Shown here: positions 23,273 to 33,599 of the stretch, piece by piece
Position numbering within the stretch: the stretch's first letter is position 1
How the letters are laid out: each line of letters begins with the position of its first letter
Assembly: GCF_019649055.1 (NCBI RefSeq)
Contig: NW_026570450.1
Location: 54,044-118,043, forward strand
Source of the DNA: Paramacrobiotus metropolitanus
Lineage: Eukaryota > Tardigrada > Eutardigrada > Parachela > Macrobiotidae
Direction of reading: 5' to 3'
DNA length: 64,000 bases
Translations under genes and position numbers: made by a program
Notes under the pieces: generated by a model
Told to the model about the DNA's origin: nothing
The model's input: only the letters and a program-made list of their open reading frames with translations
Databases searched by the model: none

Positions 23273-24631
23273 TTAAAAACTCTCAACACGGCCAATGAAA
23301 AGGATCGCATTGGTTGGATTGTGGCGGATGGCAAAGATGAAAGGATGGTCAGCTGTGAACTCCTTGGGTGGCGCTTGATTGAACGCTGATCCGGCTAACA
23401 TAACAAAAGCGCTCGCAGCGGCTGCTTCCGTGCCTTTCTCATCGATCTCTGCCAGCCCATAATTTTTTTATCCCTTAAACCAATATGCATTCCTGTGACA
23501 CTATCTATAGTTCTATACTAGGTAGCACTTAAAATGACTGAAATTTATGTCCATAATTGAATGAAACAATGCATACTATGGTCTTAAAAGCAGAAAAAGT
23601 TAAAATACTGGTTCCGGTTACACCGGTGCAGTGCAATTACCGACACATTAATGTTTTATGGAAGGCATCACCAATCCACACCGGCCTGAGCTTCTGCGAG
23701 GTCATACCGGAGAAATCCACACTGCGCTGCTCAAAACCTCGTTCACACCAATCTGTTTTAACATATCCTTCAAATTCAGATCCGCTTCTACTTTGAACTT
23801 GGGAATTTGCAGTATAACTCGCTCGCCTGTTGCTTTCTTCTGCAGATTACCGAAGACATTCACTGTCAGCTTTTTCTCCAGAGCGCGTAGTCCATTCTTC
23901 TATTGGGCAGCAGAAAAAGCATGGCGTCCTGACTGTTAGTGTAACTGTATTCGATATATTTAGCATCCAGGTCGGAATCTTCAGCGTACGGTAATCTGTA
24001 CGCGGAATTCGACATTGTGTCCACTTGGATGTTCTGTCCATTCAGCAGCGCTAAGTCTCGCTTCTTGGTGTTACTGGGACTAAATTTCAGTGCAGTTTCC
24101 CAGCTTGCCTTGAAGTATAAAACGCTGGCCAACACTGCAAAGGAGGACGGTGATACAGCATCTGTTGGCAGCAGGTCTTTGATCCGCCCGTTGGTCTTGT
24201 CAGACACCCAGGTGTTGATTTCCCCGCGGGCTTTTTCGGCGTTGACTCTAAAGTCTTTAAACTCGGCTTCCGATTTCAGCTGGTTAACCGCGCTTGACGA
24301 AGGATGCGCCTTTTTGTAAATACACGCCGTTAATCAGGTTAATGACAAACGGATCATCCCTCCTGGGCGTTTTAACCGACGTAAAATTGGCCATGGAGGT
24401 GGAGAATGCGGAGAGTACGGAGGCATTATTCATAAAATACTGGTCGAAATGGACGCTTTTGTCCGAATTGGACTTGGTTGATCCGGATGAACCAATGTAG
24501 ATCAGCGCGCTTGCGTACAGGATGGACAAAGGGGAGACTGCCAGATTCCCATCGGGTTTCAGGGCGGTGGTCGCGCTGTACAGCTTGGCGACTTTGGTGT
24601 CCAAGAGCTGCTTAAAAGCTGGATTTGCCGT
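23273..24631 (-). pseudogene. Serpin pseudogene 4
   Basis: A paralogue of serpin 6. Exon-1 sequence runs from ANPAFKQLLDTK (24631) down to about 23650; the RCL exon is 23448-23273 (hinge [12 protein letters not shown], loop [16 protein letters not shown]). Lesions: no ATG at the position of serpin 6's start codon; a 14-nt deletion near 24293 compared with serpin 6; a 1-nt loss near 23898; further indels near 23690 and 23740; and a disrupted exon-1 end where KTFVG should precede the donor. The RCL exon itself is intact and nearly identical to that of serpin 6, pointing to recent duplication or gene conversion. Confidence 0.85.
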
Positions 24632-25089
24632 TTTATACACGCTTGAAGCATTGTTATCTGTAGAAAATTTATCGGCCCGCGACGTCTTTGCCACACTTTA
24701 CAGACGATTATATGGCAAATTTTTGCGGTTCAGCGATAATAATCGCATAGCCGGCTTCATTATGCAGTTATCGATTTCTATGCTAGTGAGTTTGTGTAGA
24801 ATAGCATGAATGCAGTGTACGGCGTAATGCACTTGTACTCTGGGCGGAAGTGTCGGAAAGGTCATCAAAACAAGGGTCGTCTAAAGGGTTTTTGCTGATA
24901 GACTAACCGGTTGTTAACGGGCGTAAAGCCTTCTAGAATACAGCAGTTTACTCTGTATGAGAAATTACACGAAGATAGCTATCATGCTGCACAATCTCCA
25001 CTTTTTATCATAACCGTTTTGAGTTCGCTACATGTACTACGAGTAACAGCGTATAGCAACTACCCTAGTTGAAAAACAGCAGCCCTGGA
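24632..25089. other. End of duplicated block 1
   Basis: About 24700-25020 matches about 32150-32465 (for example CGGAAGTGTCGGAAAGGT and GAAATTACACGAAGAT). The homology stops near 25020, marking the end of the first block copy. Confidence 0.65.
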
Positions 25090-25372
25090 TTTTGTCGCCT
25101 CAGTATTACAGTATCTGCCCAAACTCGAATATCCCAGGTACGAGCCGGTTCACGCTTATTAAGAGCCCCGACGAAACTCTTACGGAGAATACAACAGCCC
25201 GCCCAAAATATGGGCACCGTTATGCGGACTATTTCAGGGAATCCTACGCTCCAGTGGACTACGGAAAATACACGGATGACACGTACAGCGCCGAATACAA
25301 AGTTGGATATGACAAGGTCCACGAGCCGACGTACGATTCGCTTTACGTACCACATTTCTTAACGAAAAGTAT
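25090..25372 (+). pseudogene. Truncated duplicate of CBM14 gene exon 3
   Basis: Matches the Tyr-rich tail of the gene at 18572 from about YYLPKFEYP to its end (HRYADY, YAPVDYGKYTD, YSAEYKVGYDKV are readable). Small indels break the frame near 25160 and 25200, and the TAT codon before the stop has lost a base. There is no signal peptide, CBM14 domain or 5' exon. It marks the left edge of duplicated block 2. Confidence 0.85.
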
Positions 25373-25867
25373 TAAGTTAATTACTAAGATACTTCTTCGA
25401 CGTACGGGTTCACATGTCTCCGGAGTGGAACGATAGATTTGGTATGGGTGTGCAGTATTTGCCAATTGCACAGGAGTGCTGATTGTTTTCACGCGCAGAT
25501 AATTTATTTTAATTTAAACGATGGGTTTAGACATTTAGCTTATGTTGTTCATTTGATCGTGTTGTTAACGGAAAAAAAATGTCCAACATTAAATATTCCT
25601 TATTCAGAGAAATAACGGATGTGAGTTTCCAGTAAAAATCCTTTGATATTATGACGTCGTATAGTTTAAGTAATCAAAGGCTGACGTCGAGACTTCCTTA
25701 TTTACTTTCACGTATTTGGCGCTCCGCTCCCATTATACCAGGGTACTTATGTAAAGTAGCGAGTTGTTATGTACTTACTACTCACAATCAGCATTATCTT
25801 GATGTAATACGTTAAGCAAAGTCAAGGTAGTAATACTTTCGGTTATACATCGGGCCCCACAACCAGT

Positions 25868-27673
25868 TTACAATTTCTCAACACGGCCAATGAAAAGTAT
25901 GGCGTTGGTTGGATTGTGGCGAATGGCAAAGATGAAGGGGTGGTCAGCGATGAATTCTTTGGGCGACGCTTGTTTGGGAGCAAATCGAGATGCTCCAACC
26001 CACATTACGAAGGCGCTGGCAGCGGCAGCTTCTGTGCCTTTCTCGTCGATTTCTGCAAGTCCACAATCGTATTAAAGTAATAAGCAAAACCAAATGAACT
26101 GTTACTGGCTGGTTCATTTTCAGTTTGTTAGTCGATAATAAACAGAATCGCAGTTATAACAGGAACACATCATACGTCATTACAACACCATTAATTTTGT
26201 TAATGTAGTACGTACCAGTACATACTGTACTATGCCATGCTAGCAACAGAAATACTAAGTATACGAATAGAATAATTAGTACAGACAATGTATTGAATGT
26301 CAATTCGGCTTCCGTGTATTACGTGCACTCAAATCATACAGAATTGTTATTATGTATCTTATTATGTTACGTGCTGTGAGTGCAGATTTTTGCGCAGTCC
26401 AATCTCATGTTAATTGGGACAAATTCTTCATTTGAGTATTCCCGTTGAGCGAAGCTCGCCAATGTTCATTATGTATATTATGTTACATAATTATTATGTA
26501 TCTATTGCGTGTCTTATGGTTATATCATTAGGTACTACAAATTACAGTATATAGACTGTGCCTACCAACAAATGTTTTATGGAAAGCATCGCCAATCCAA
26601 ACCGGCTTCTGTGGTGTCATGTTGGAGAAATCAGCACTACTCTTGTCGAAAGCGTCCTTCACGCCAATCTTTTGCAGCATAGACTTCAGATTCAAATCCG
26701 CTTCTACTTTAAACTTGGGAATTTGCACGCTAACTCGTTCTCCCTTGACTTTTTTCTTCAGATTACCGAAAACATTCGCCGTTAATTTTTTTTCCAAGGT
26801 GCGCAGTCCATCTTTCTTGTTGGGGAGAATAAAGAGCATCGCGCCTTGGTTGTCAGTGTAGGTATATTCGATATATTTGGAGTCCAGGTCACCATCCTCC
26901 GCATACGCCAGATTGTGAAGAAAATTCGACATGGTATCCACTTGGATGGTCTGTCCGTTTAGCGGGGTAAAGTCTCGCTTCTCCGTATTTCGAGGGTTGA
27001 ATTTCAGCGATGATTCCCAGCTTGCCTTGAAATACAGGGCGTTGGCCAGCACCGCAACGGTAGCCGCTGAGACAGCACTTTGCGGCAGCAGGTCTTTGAT
27101 CCGCCCATTGGTCATATCTGACACCCAGGTGTTGATTTCGCCGCGGGCTTTTTCGGGATTGCTTTGGAAGTCTTTCGTCGTCACTTCCGATTGTAGTTGA
27201 TTAACTGCACTGTTCCTAAACTTCTCCATCAGTGGTGCGTCCTGCTTGACGAAAATGACATTGGCTAGATTGAGGATAAATGGTTCGTCGCGGTCGGTGG
27301 ACAGGAACATTACGGGTGGTTCTAATTCGATTTCCATCGCGCCATTCTGCACCTTCGGTTTGCTGGGTTTCGGTTTTGGAGGGTTGGACATTGTCAGGTT
27401 TGGCATGGCCTTGGAGAATGCGGAGAGTACGGAGTCGGCACTGCTGTTGAAGTACTGGTCGAAATGGAAACTCTTGTCTAAATTGGATTTGGTGGATCCG
27501 GATGAACCGATGTATATCAGTGCACTGGCGTACAGGATTGACAAAGGAGACACTACCAGGTTTCCGTCAGGTTTCTGGGCGGTGGCCGCGCTGTACAGCT
27601 GGGCAACGTTAGTGTCCAGGAGCTGGTTAAACGCCAGACTTGGCATGTTAACGCTGATCGAACGACTTGCCAT
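25868..27673 (-). CDS. Serpin 5 (insertion type), two exons
   Basis: 430-aa serpin, sister of serpin 3. Exon 1 is 27673-26566 and exon 2 is 26052-25868. The core is well conserved: [40 protein letters not shown] at the exon end, hinge [12 protein letters not shown]. It has the same extra segment as serpin 3 ([20 protein letters not shown]). The loop is [19 protein letters not shown]; the Arg is a plausible P1 for a trypsin-like protease, but only by inspection. MASRS start, no signal peptide. TATAAAG lies at 27745-27751, 72 bp upstream. Confidence 0.9.
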
Positions 27674-27759
27674 GTTGATTGTACCACGTTGGAAGAAAAT
27701 ATGTTCGAACAAAATTTCTTTCCTGCACTGTATGTTGCAGCCGGCTTTATATGATGGAG

Positions 27760-30633
27760 CGGCCCTGGTAGTTTTAATAATGTTTTTATTACATTCAGGC
27801 TTTTGTGCCCGCTGGACATTAAAGTGAATGCTGATGCACCGTTACCAGCAGGAAAATCGCCACATTCGGTCGCCCAATATTATACTGTACAAGAAACAGC
27901 TGCGGCTTCGCCTCCGCGTTTCCCGTGATCCACGGCCCGAATCAACGAATAGCTCGGTTATACATTCACGTAGCGATCTTAATCACTGGATAGTGGTGGT
28001 AGCTCGGTCACTTACTGAGTCAATTAGCGATTTTGCTCATTGGACAATAGTGGTATCTCGGTAACTCAATCGCTCAGCTAATGATTTTGCTCACTGGACA
28101 GTAGTGGTAGTTCGGTAACTCGCTCACTCAACTAACGATTTTGCTGACTAGACAGTAGTGGTATAGCTCGGTAACTCGCTCACTCAGTTAGCGATTTTGC
28201 CCATTGGAGAGTAGTGGTAGCTTGCCCATTGGACAGTATAAACTTACAGTACTTACTTATAACGCATTATCCGTATGGCTAAAAACCTACCATTTTTTTT
28301 ACAAATGGGCCGGCAACGAAGATCAATAAGTTACCTTGTGACTGCTTAATTTTTTGGTTGGTGTTGCAAGAAATAAGTTCAATTTATTCCGCTCGATCTG
28401 CGTATTTAATAATGTGTGCTACGAATTGTTTACAGTCAAAATTTTTTTGAGTTTCAAGGTCACCTTGAAACTGGGTTGGATCGTTTGCGGCATTAGCAGA
28501 CCTCAAGCATATCCAGCTTTACCATTCACAGCCTGGTATTGCTTTAACAATTTTTTTGGTTCGAAGTCCAAAGAGATAAGCAGTAACCAATAACAACACA
28601 TACCGATGGACTTATGCGAGCGATGTTTGAATGCTACGCTTACTAGTCACGCATCATCGGTAAAATGCATTATAAAAATATAGTTGACTGAAAACTTGTA
28701 CATTTAGCTTATACACAACAGTTAACATCACAACGCAGTACACTCAATCAGCAGAAAGCAGCCTCGGGAGGTCTAAGAACAGAGAACAACTGATCTAAAT
28801 TTGCTCCCGGCATTTATCGTAAGACGATTTGCATAAGCGGCACCGGAGACTCGGGGAGCACCGAAGGGATAAGGAATGAGAAATAACAGGAAAATTAATG
28901 ATACTTAAAGAATTTTGACTAAAAGAACCTCATATTTTTCTTACAAAATAATTGTCGCTTTAAATTTTCTACAGAGAAGCTACGTGGTGCATTGTTCATT
29001 GCAAGTATAAGAGGGAAACATTTAGCGTGATGGGTCAAAATGTTTTGGACCGCTCTTCTAAAGAATGTGCTAGGATATTTTTCGAAAAGAAGGTTTCGCC
29101 TTTGTCAAAAATTGATTAATCAAGCAGATCAATTAACTAATTAAGCAGATCAGTTGCTAATTAAGTCTCAGTTCATTTTGTGGCGCTGAATTAAACTGGA
29201 AACGTTTACCGTTGTTAGCCGATATGGACAGTATTTTTGAATTAATTAGCGTTAATTAGCGCAGTGTAAACTGTAATTGTAATTAACGCAAGCAGAAAAA
29301 TTACCTAGTAGTCTGATAATACAAATGATGTCTGTAGATTAATTTTTAATTGCTCATTTAGACGCCTAAATATGTACTATTAAAGTGTATGTGCGTAGTA
29401 GACTGTTGTTTTCATGGCCTGCGTGCCTGATGGCGTGATGCGTATTTGCAAAACGGAGCTGTTCACGCGGGTATCTGTAAAACGTGCCGTATCTTTCCTT
29501 CGACCAGTTAAAAAGCAGATCGGTTCGGAACGTTATGAATCATAATCCTGGCCAAAACAAAACCAGACCAGAGATAAGAAAGCCAGAGGTGACTGAGGAC
29601 GCGTATTGTGCCGGCACGATTCTGATCGGACGTATTCAAAAGCAAAAGCCATGTGACGCAGTTCTGGACCAGGCCGATCTAACTGTGGTGTCAGATTTTT
29701 TTAAAAGTTCTTGGTTAGAGAGATCTCCAGACTATGGGGAGACCGCGCGTAGTATTGATCTTTTTCTTAATATATCTGTATTTGTGTACTATTACTCACA
29801 AATAACTGGTATAATAACTGCTTCGAGCACAAACCATGCGTACTGCGCTTGATAGATGTATCATGGTGCTGATAATGTCACTTGTTCGGGTTGTTCCCCA
29901 AAATCACTGGCGCTGCAACGTAACATCTCATGCTGCATTATTGCGAAAAAAAGGGGTTTCCCGACGTCACATTTTTACACAGTACCTTATTCCAACAAAA
30001 TTAATGCAATAAACAACCTTAAACCATGGAAGTGTGGTTTTCGTTTCACCGGTGCTGTGACCTGCACCCTTTGGACATTGGTCACTGCGTTGAGTAAAAT
30101 ATGGCGTAAGCAGACGATGGGAATGTTTTCTGGATTCAGGAAGCTCCGGAATACAAGGAAATATTTCGGAACAAAAGTCTAACGGCGCATACAAAATATA
30201 GTTGTACTCGCACAGTTGCTCAGTATTTTTAAAACATCCGTTCAGCAAACGGATTGTTTTACGATTTAGAACTCTGTAACGTATTGTAAGCCATCCTTCA
30301 GCAGGACTGCCTTTACTTTTTAGAAAGAGTACACTGCTTTTGTGATCTTGCAAATTTATTTATACTAGCTAACTACGAAATGTTTCGTATGGTCGATCTC
30401 GTGCTCATAATTATTTGAAAAGCATCAATAACATCACAGTTACCATACCTATGTACGCATGTCACGGCATGTGTTATTTGGATCACTTGTATTGGACAAA
30501 TAGGCAACAGTCAGCATAAACAGTACAGTGCTTGGACATGTTCTTCAGTTATGTAATCAAAGGTGACCTGTCATATTACTATTAACCTGAAACTTAGAAA
30601 GCAACAATGGGAAACCCTTTTCTAGGCACCATT
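27760..30633. other. Long intergenic gap between serpins 5 and 6
   Basis: About 29790-30633 matches 22430-23272 of block 1. The stretch between about 27890 and 29780 has no counterpart there, so it is an insertion or was lost from block 1. It contains a minisatellite (27955-28245). An ATG frame at 29535-29852 encodes about 105 aa without recognisable features. No gene is supported. Confidence 0.5.
27955..28245. repeat. Minisatellite, unit about 55-60 bp, about five copies
   Basis: The unit contains GGTAGCTCGGTAACTC followed by CGCTCACTCA, then GATTTTGCTCACTGGACAGT. Successive units drift by substitutions and small indels, and the last one is truncated. Confidence 0.75.
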
Positions 30634-32077
30634 TTAAAAACTCTCAACACGGCCAATGAAAAGGATCGCATTGGTTGGATTGTGGCGGATGGCAAAGATG
30701 AAAGGATGGTCAGCTGTGAACTCCTTGGGTGGCGCTTGATTGAACGCTGACCCGGCTAACATAACAAAAGCGCTCGCAGCGGCTGCTTCCGTGCCTTTCT
30801 CATCGATCTCTGCAAGCCCATAATTGTTTATCCTTCAAACCAATACAGGGTGAAATCGCGTGACACTACTCAAAATGATTGAAATTTGAAGTCCACAATT
30901 GAATTGCGATTAATTACGATTTGAATTAATCCATTAATTAATCCACAATTTGAATTACGTTTAATTACGATTAAGTCCACAATCGTATTAAATGCATACG
31001 CGGCTTAAAAGCAGACACAATTAAAAGACCGGTTCCGGCAAACATCCTGGGTGTCGTGATCGACCAGGTGTACTTACCGACGAATGTTTTATGGAAGGCA
31101 TCGCCAATCCACACCGGCTTCTGTGAGGTCATACCGGAAAAATCCGCACTGCTCTGCTCAAAAGCCTCCTTCACTCCGATCTTTTTTAACATGTCCTTCA
31201 GATTCAGATCCGCTTCTACTTTGAACTTGGGAATTTGTAGTGTGACTCGCTCGCCTGTTGCTTTTTTCTGCAGATTACCGAAGACATTCGCGGTCAGCTT
31301 CTTCTCTAAGGCGCGCAGTCCATCCTTCTTATTAGGCAGCAGGAAGAGCATGGCTCCCTGATTGTTAGTGTAACCATATTCGATATATTTTGCATCCAAG
31401 TCGGCATCTTCAGCATACGGTAGACGGTAGGCGAAATTTGACATAGTGTCCACTTGGGTGTTCTGTCCATTCAGCAGTCTAAAGTCTCGCTTCTTGGTGT
31501 TCATGGGGTTAAATTTCAGTGCAGTTTCCCAACTTGCCTTGAAATACAGGGCGTTGGCCAGTACTGCAATGGAGGATGGTGACACAGCATCTTTTGGCAG
31601 GAGGTCTTTGATCCGCCCGTTGGTCTTGTCAGACACCCAGGTGTTGATTTCCCCGCGGGCTTTTTCGGCGTTGACTCTAAAGTCTTTAAACTCGGCTTCC
31701 GATTTCAGCTGGTTAACCGCGCCGTCTTTGAACTTGTTAACGAAGGGTGCGCCTTTTTGTAAAAAGACACCACTAACCAGGTTAATGACAAACGGATCGT
31801 CCCCCCTGGGCGTTTTAACCGAGGTAAAATTGGCCATGGACGTGGAGAATGCGGAAAGTACGGAGTCGGCATTACTGTTGAAAAACTGATTGAAATGGAA
31901 GCTCTTGTCTAAATTGGATTTGGTGGATCCGGATGAGCCAATGTACATCAGCGCGCTGGCGTACAGGATGGACAAGGGGGACACTGCCAGATTTCCATCA
32001 GGTTTCAGGGCGGTGGCCGCGCTGTACAGCTGGGCAACGTTGGTGTCCAAAAGCTGGTTAAAAGCTGGGCTTACCAT
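30634..32077 (-). CDS. Serpin 6, two exons
   Basis: 391-aa serpin. Exon 1 is 32077-31078 and exon 2 is 30809-30634 (GTCG|gtaagt, ctgcag|AG). It starts [13 protein letters not shown], the same start type as pseudogene 2. The frame is open further upstream but has no other ATG. Core blocks: [49 protein letters not shown], hinge [12 protein letters not shown]. The loop [16 protein letters not shown] is 26 residues from hinge Gly to the conserved Phe and has no basic residue before the Pro-Pro. It lacks the serpin 3/5 extra segment. No signal peptide. A TATA-like CATATAATC lies about 75 bp upstream (near 32155). Confidence 0.88.
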
Positions 32078-32159
32078 TTTATACAAACTCGGAGAGCTGC
32101 TATCAGTAGAAAATTTACCGGTCTTCACTGCCTTGCCACACTTTACAGGCGATTATATG

Positions 32160-33140
32160 GCAAATTTCAGCGGTTCAGCGATAATAATCGCATATCCGGT
32201 TTTATTATGCAGTTAGTCATCGAATTCTATGTTAGCGGGTTTGTGTTTGAAGAGATTGAATGCGGTATACGGCGTAATGTACTCGTACTTTGGGTGGAAG
32301 TGTCGGAAAGGTAATCAAAACAAGGATCGTCTAAAGTGTTTTTGCTTATAGACTTACCGGTTGTTAGCGAGCGCAAAGCCTACAGTAGTCTCAGTAGTCT
32401 GTACGAAATTACACGAAGATCAGCTATCATGCTGCATAAACTCCAGTTTTTATCATAATCATATCGGGTACAGCAACCAGCAAGAAACCGTCACCCTGGA
32501 TTTTGACTTACATTCCTTACCATCAATAACAGAGCCGATGTCTGTCCGACAAGATCAATCACCATATAAAACGCTGAATACCCGACTAGACCGAGGCGAT
32601 TATAATCATCGGAGACTATCAGCAGTTATTAGTTCATCGATAACTCCTTAACAGAAGAATCAGATGCTATTTGCAGAGTTGTTAAGTATGAATTAAATCA
32701 TACAAAATTATGCCACGATCATGTACCTAATTAGGAACTATTGGGTGTTCTAAAGAGCTGGAAGAGTTGTTTTACTTGTTCTGCTTATCGGAGATTTTAG
32801 TTTAAGTGTGAATGGCATTGCTGGTACATAAAAGTTTGAAAGGGTTTGATTAATTAGTCGTACCAAATCACACCGTATACGTATGCTCGTCTAATGTTTA
32901 GTATCTTTTTGTATGACCTGCATTTAGGATAAGGCTGTTTTTGGAAATCTCTTTAGGGCTGTCAGCGACAGACATACATTTTGTGTAGTTACGTTGCGGA
33001 ATTTTTTAATGCAAAACACAGAATTATGAACATAACAACCGAGTTCGAAACTGAATACTACTTCGCTAAACATGTTGAATCTGGCGAATACTTCTATTGG
33101 ACAAATATACACACTACAAGGTCACAAAATAAGCAGTTGA
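32160..33140. other. End of block 2 and intergenic
   Basis: About 32150-32465 is the right edge of block 2, matching 24700-25020. The remainder has no supported gene. Confidence 0.55.
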
Positions 33141-33566
33141 CTATTCAAACGAGATACATGGATGCGAGTGACATTTCTTCCCATCGCCCTTCTTGCAACA
33201 ATCTTTAAACCGTTTGGAACATTCTGCATCTTTTCCATCCTTTTTCCCTTTGTATTTTTCAACCTTTCCACAATTTGTGGCGGTCTTTTTGTCAGCATGG
33301 AATATGTCCTTCGTCCAGCAGTAGAAACATCCATCCATCGCGTCGTCGATTGCAGCGCGCTTGTGCCGCGAAAGCTGTAAATTACAACTTGTTGCACTGA
33401 TCAATATCATAACCATCAACGATAAGATTAGCTCTCACTGCACCAAAGAGAACAGACTTCTTAACAAAAAACAGTGTAAATCAAATGCGCATACCTCCTC
33501 GATAGCCGAAATTTCTTGAACAATTAGGACGAATGCCAAGAGAGCAGCAAATACGCGCTTTGCCAT
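33141..33566 (-). CDS. Small secreted eight-Cys peptide precursor, two exons
   Basis: 101-aa precursor. Exon 1 is 33566-33495 and exon 2 is 33374-33141 (GAGGAG|gtatgc, tttacag|CTTTCG), phase 0. Residues 1-21 are a textbook signal peptide (AKRVFAALLAFVLIVQEISA). A short pro-segment ends in a His-Lys-Arg processing site, after which about 69 residues begin AAIDDAMDG. The mature part is Lys-rich and has eight Cys in the order C-x2-C, C, C, CC, C, C, enough for four disulfides. The architecture fits a host-defence peptide, a disulfide-rich effector or a peptide hormone, and I recognise no specific family. There is no ATG conflict: the neighbouring in-frame extension upstream of exon 2 is intron. 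Confidence 0.75.
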
Positions 33567-33599
33567 GATATCTACAATATCAAAAACGCTCGCTTGCTT

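Noticed and set aside
29535-29852. ATG frame of about 105 codons between serpins 5 and 6
   Set aside because: No recognisable domain, no splice or promoter support, and it lies in the block-2-specific insertion rich in repeats.
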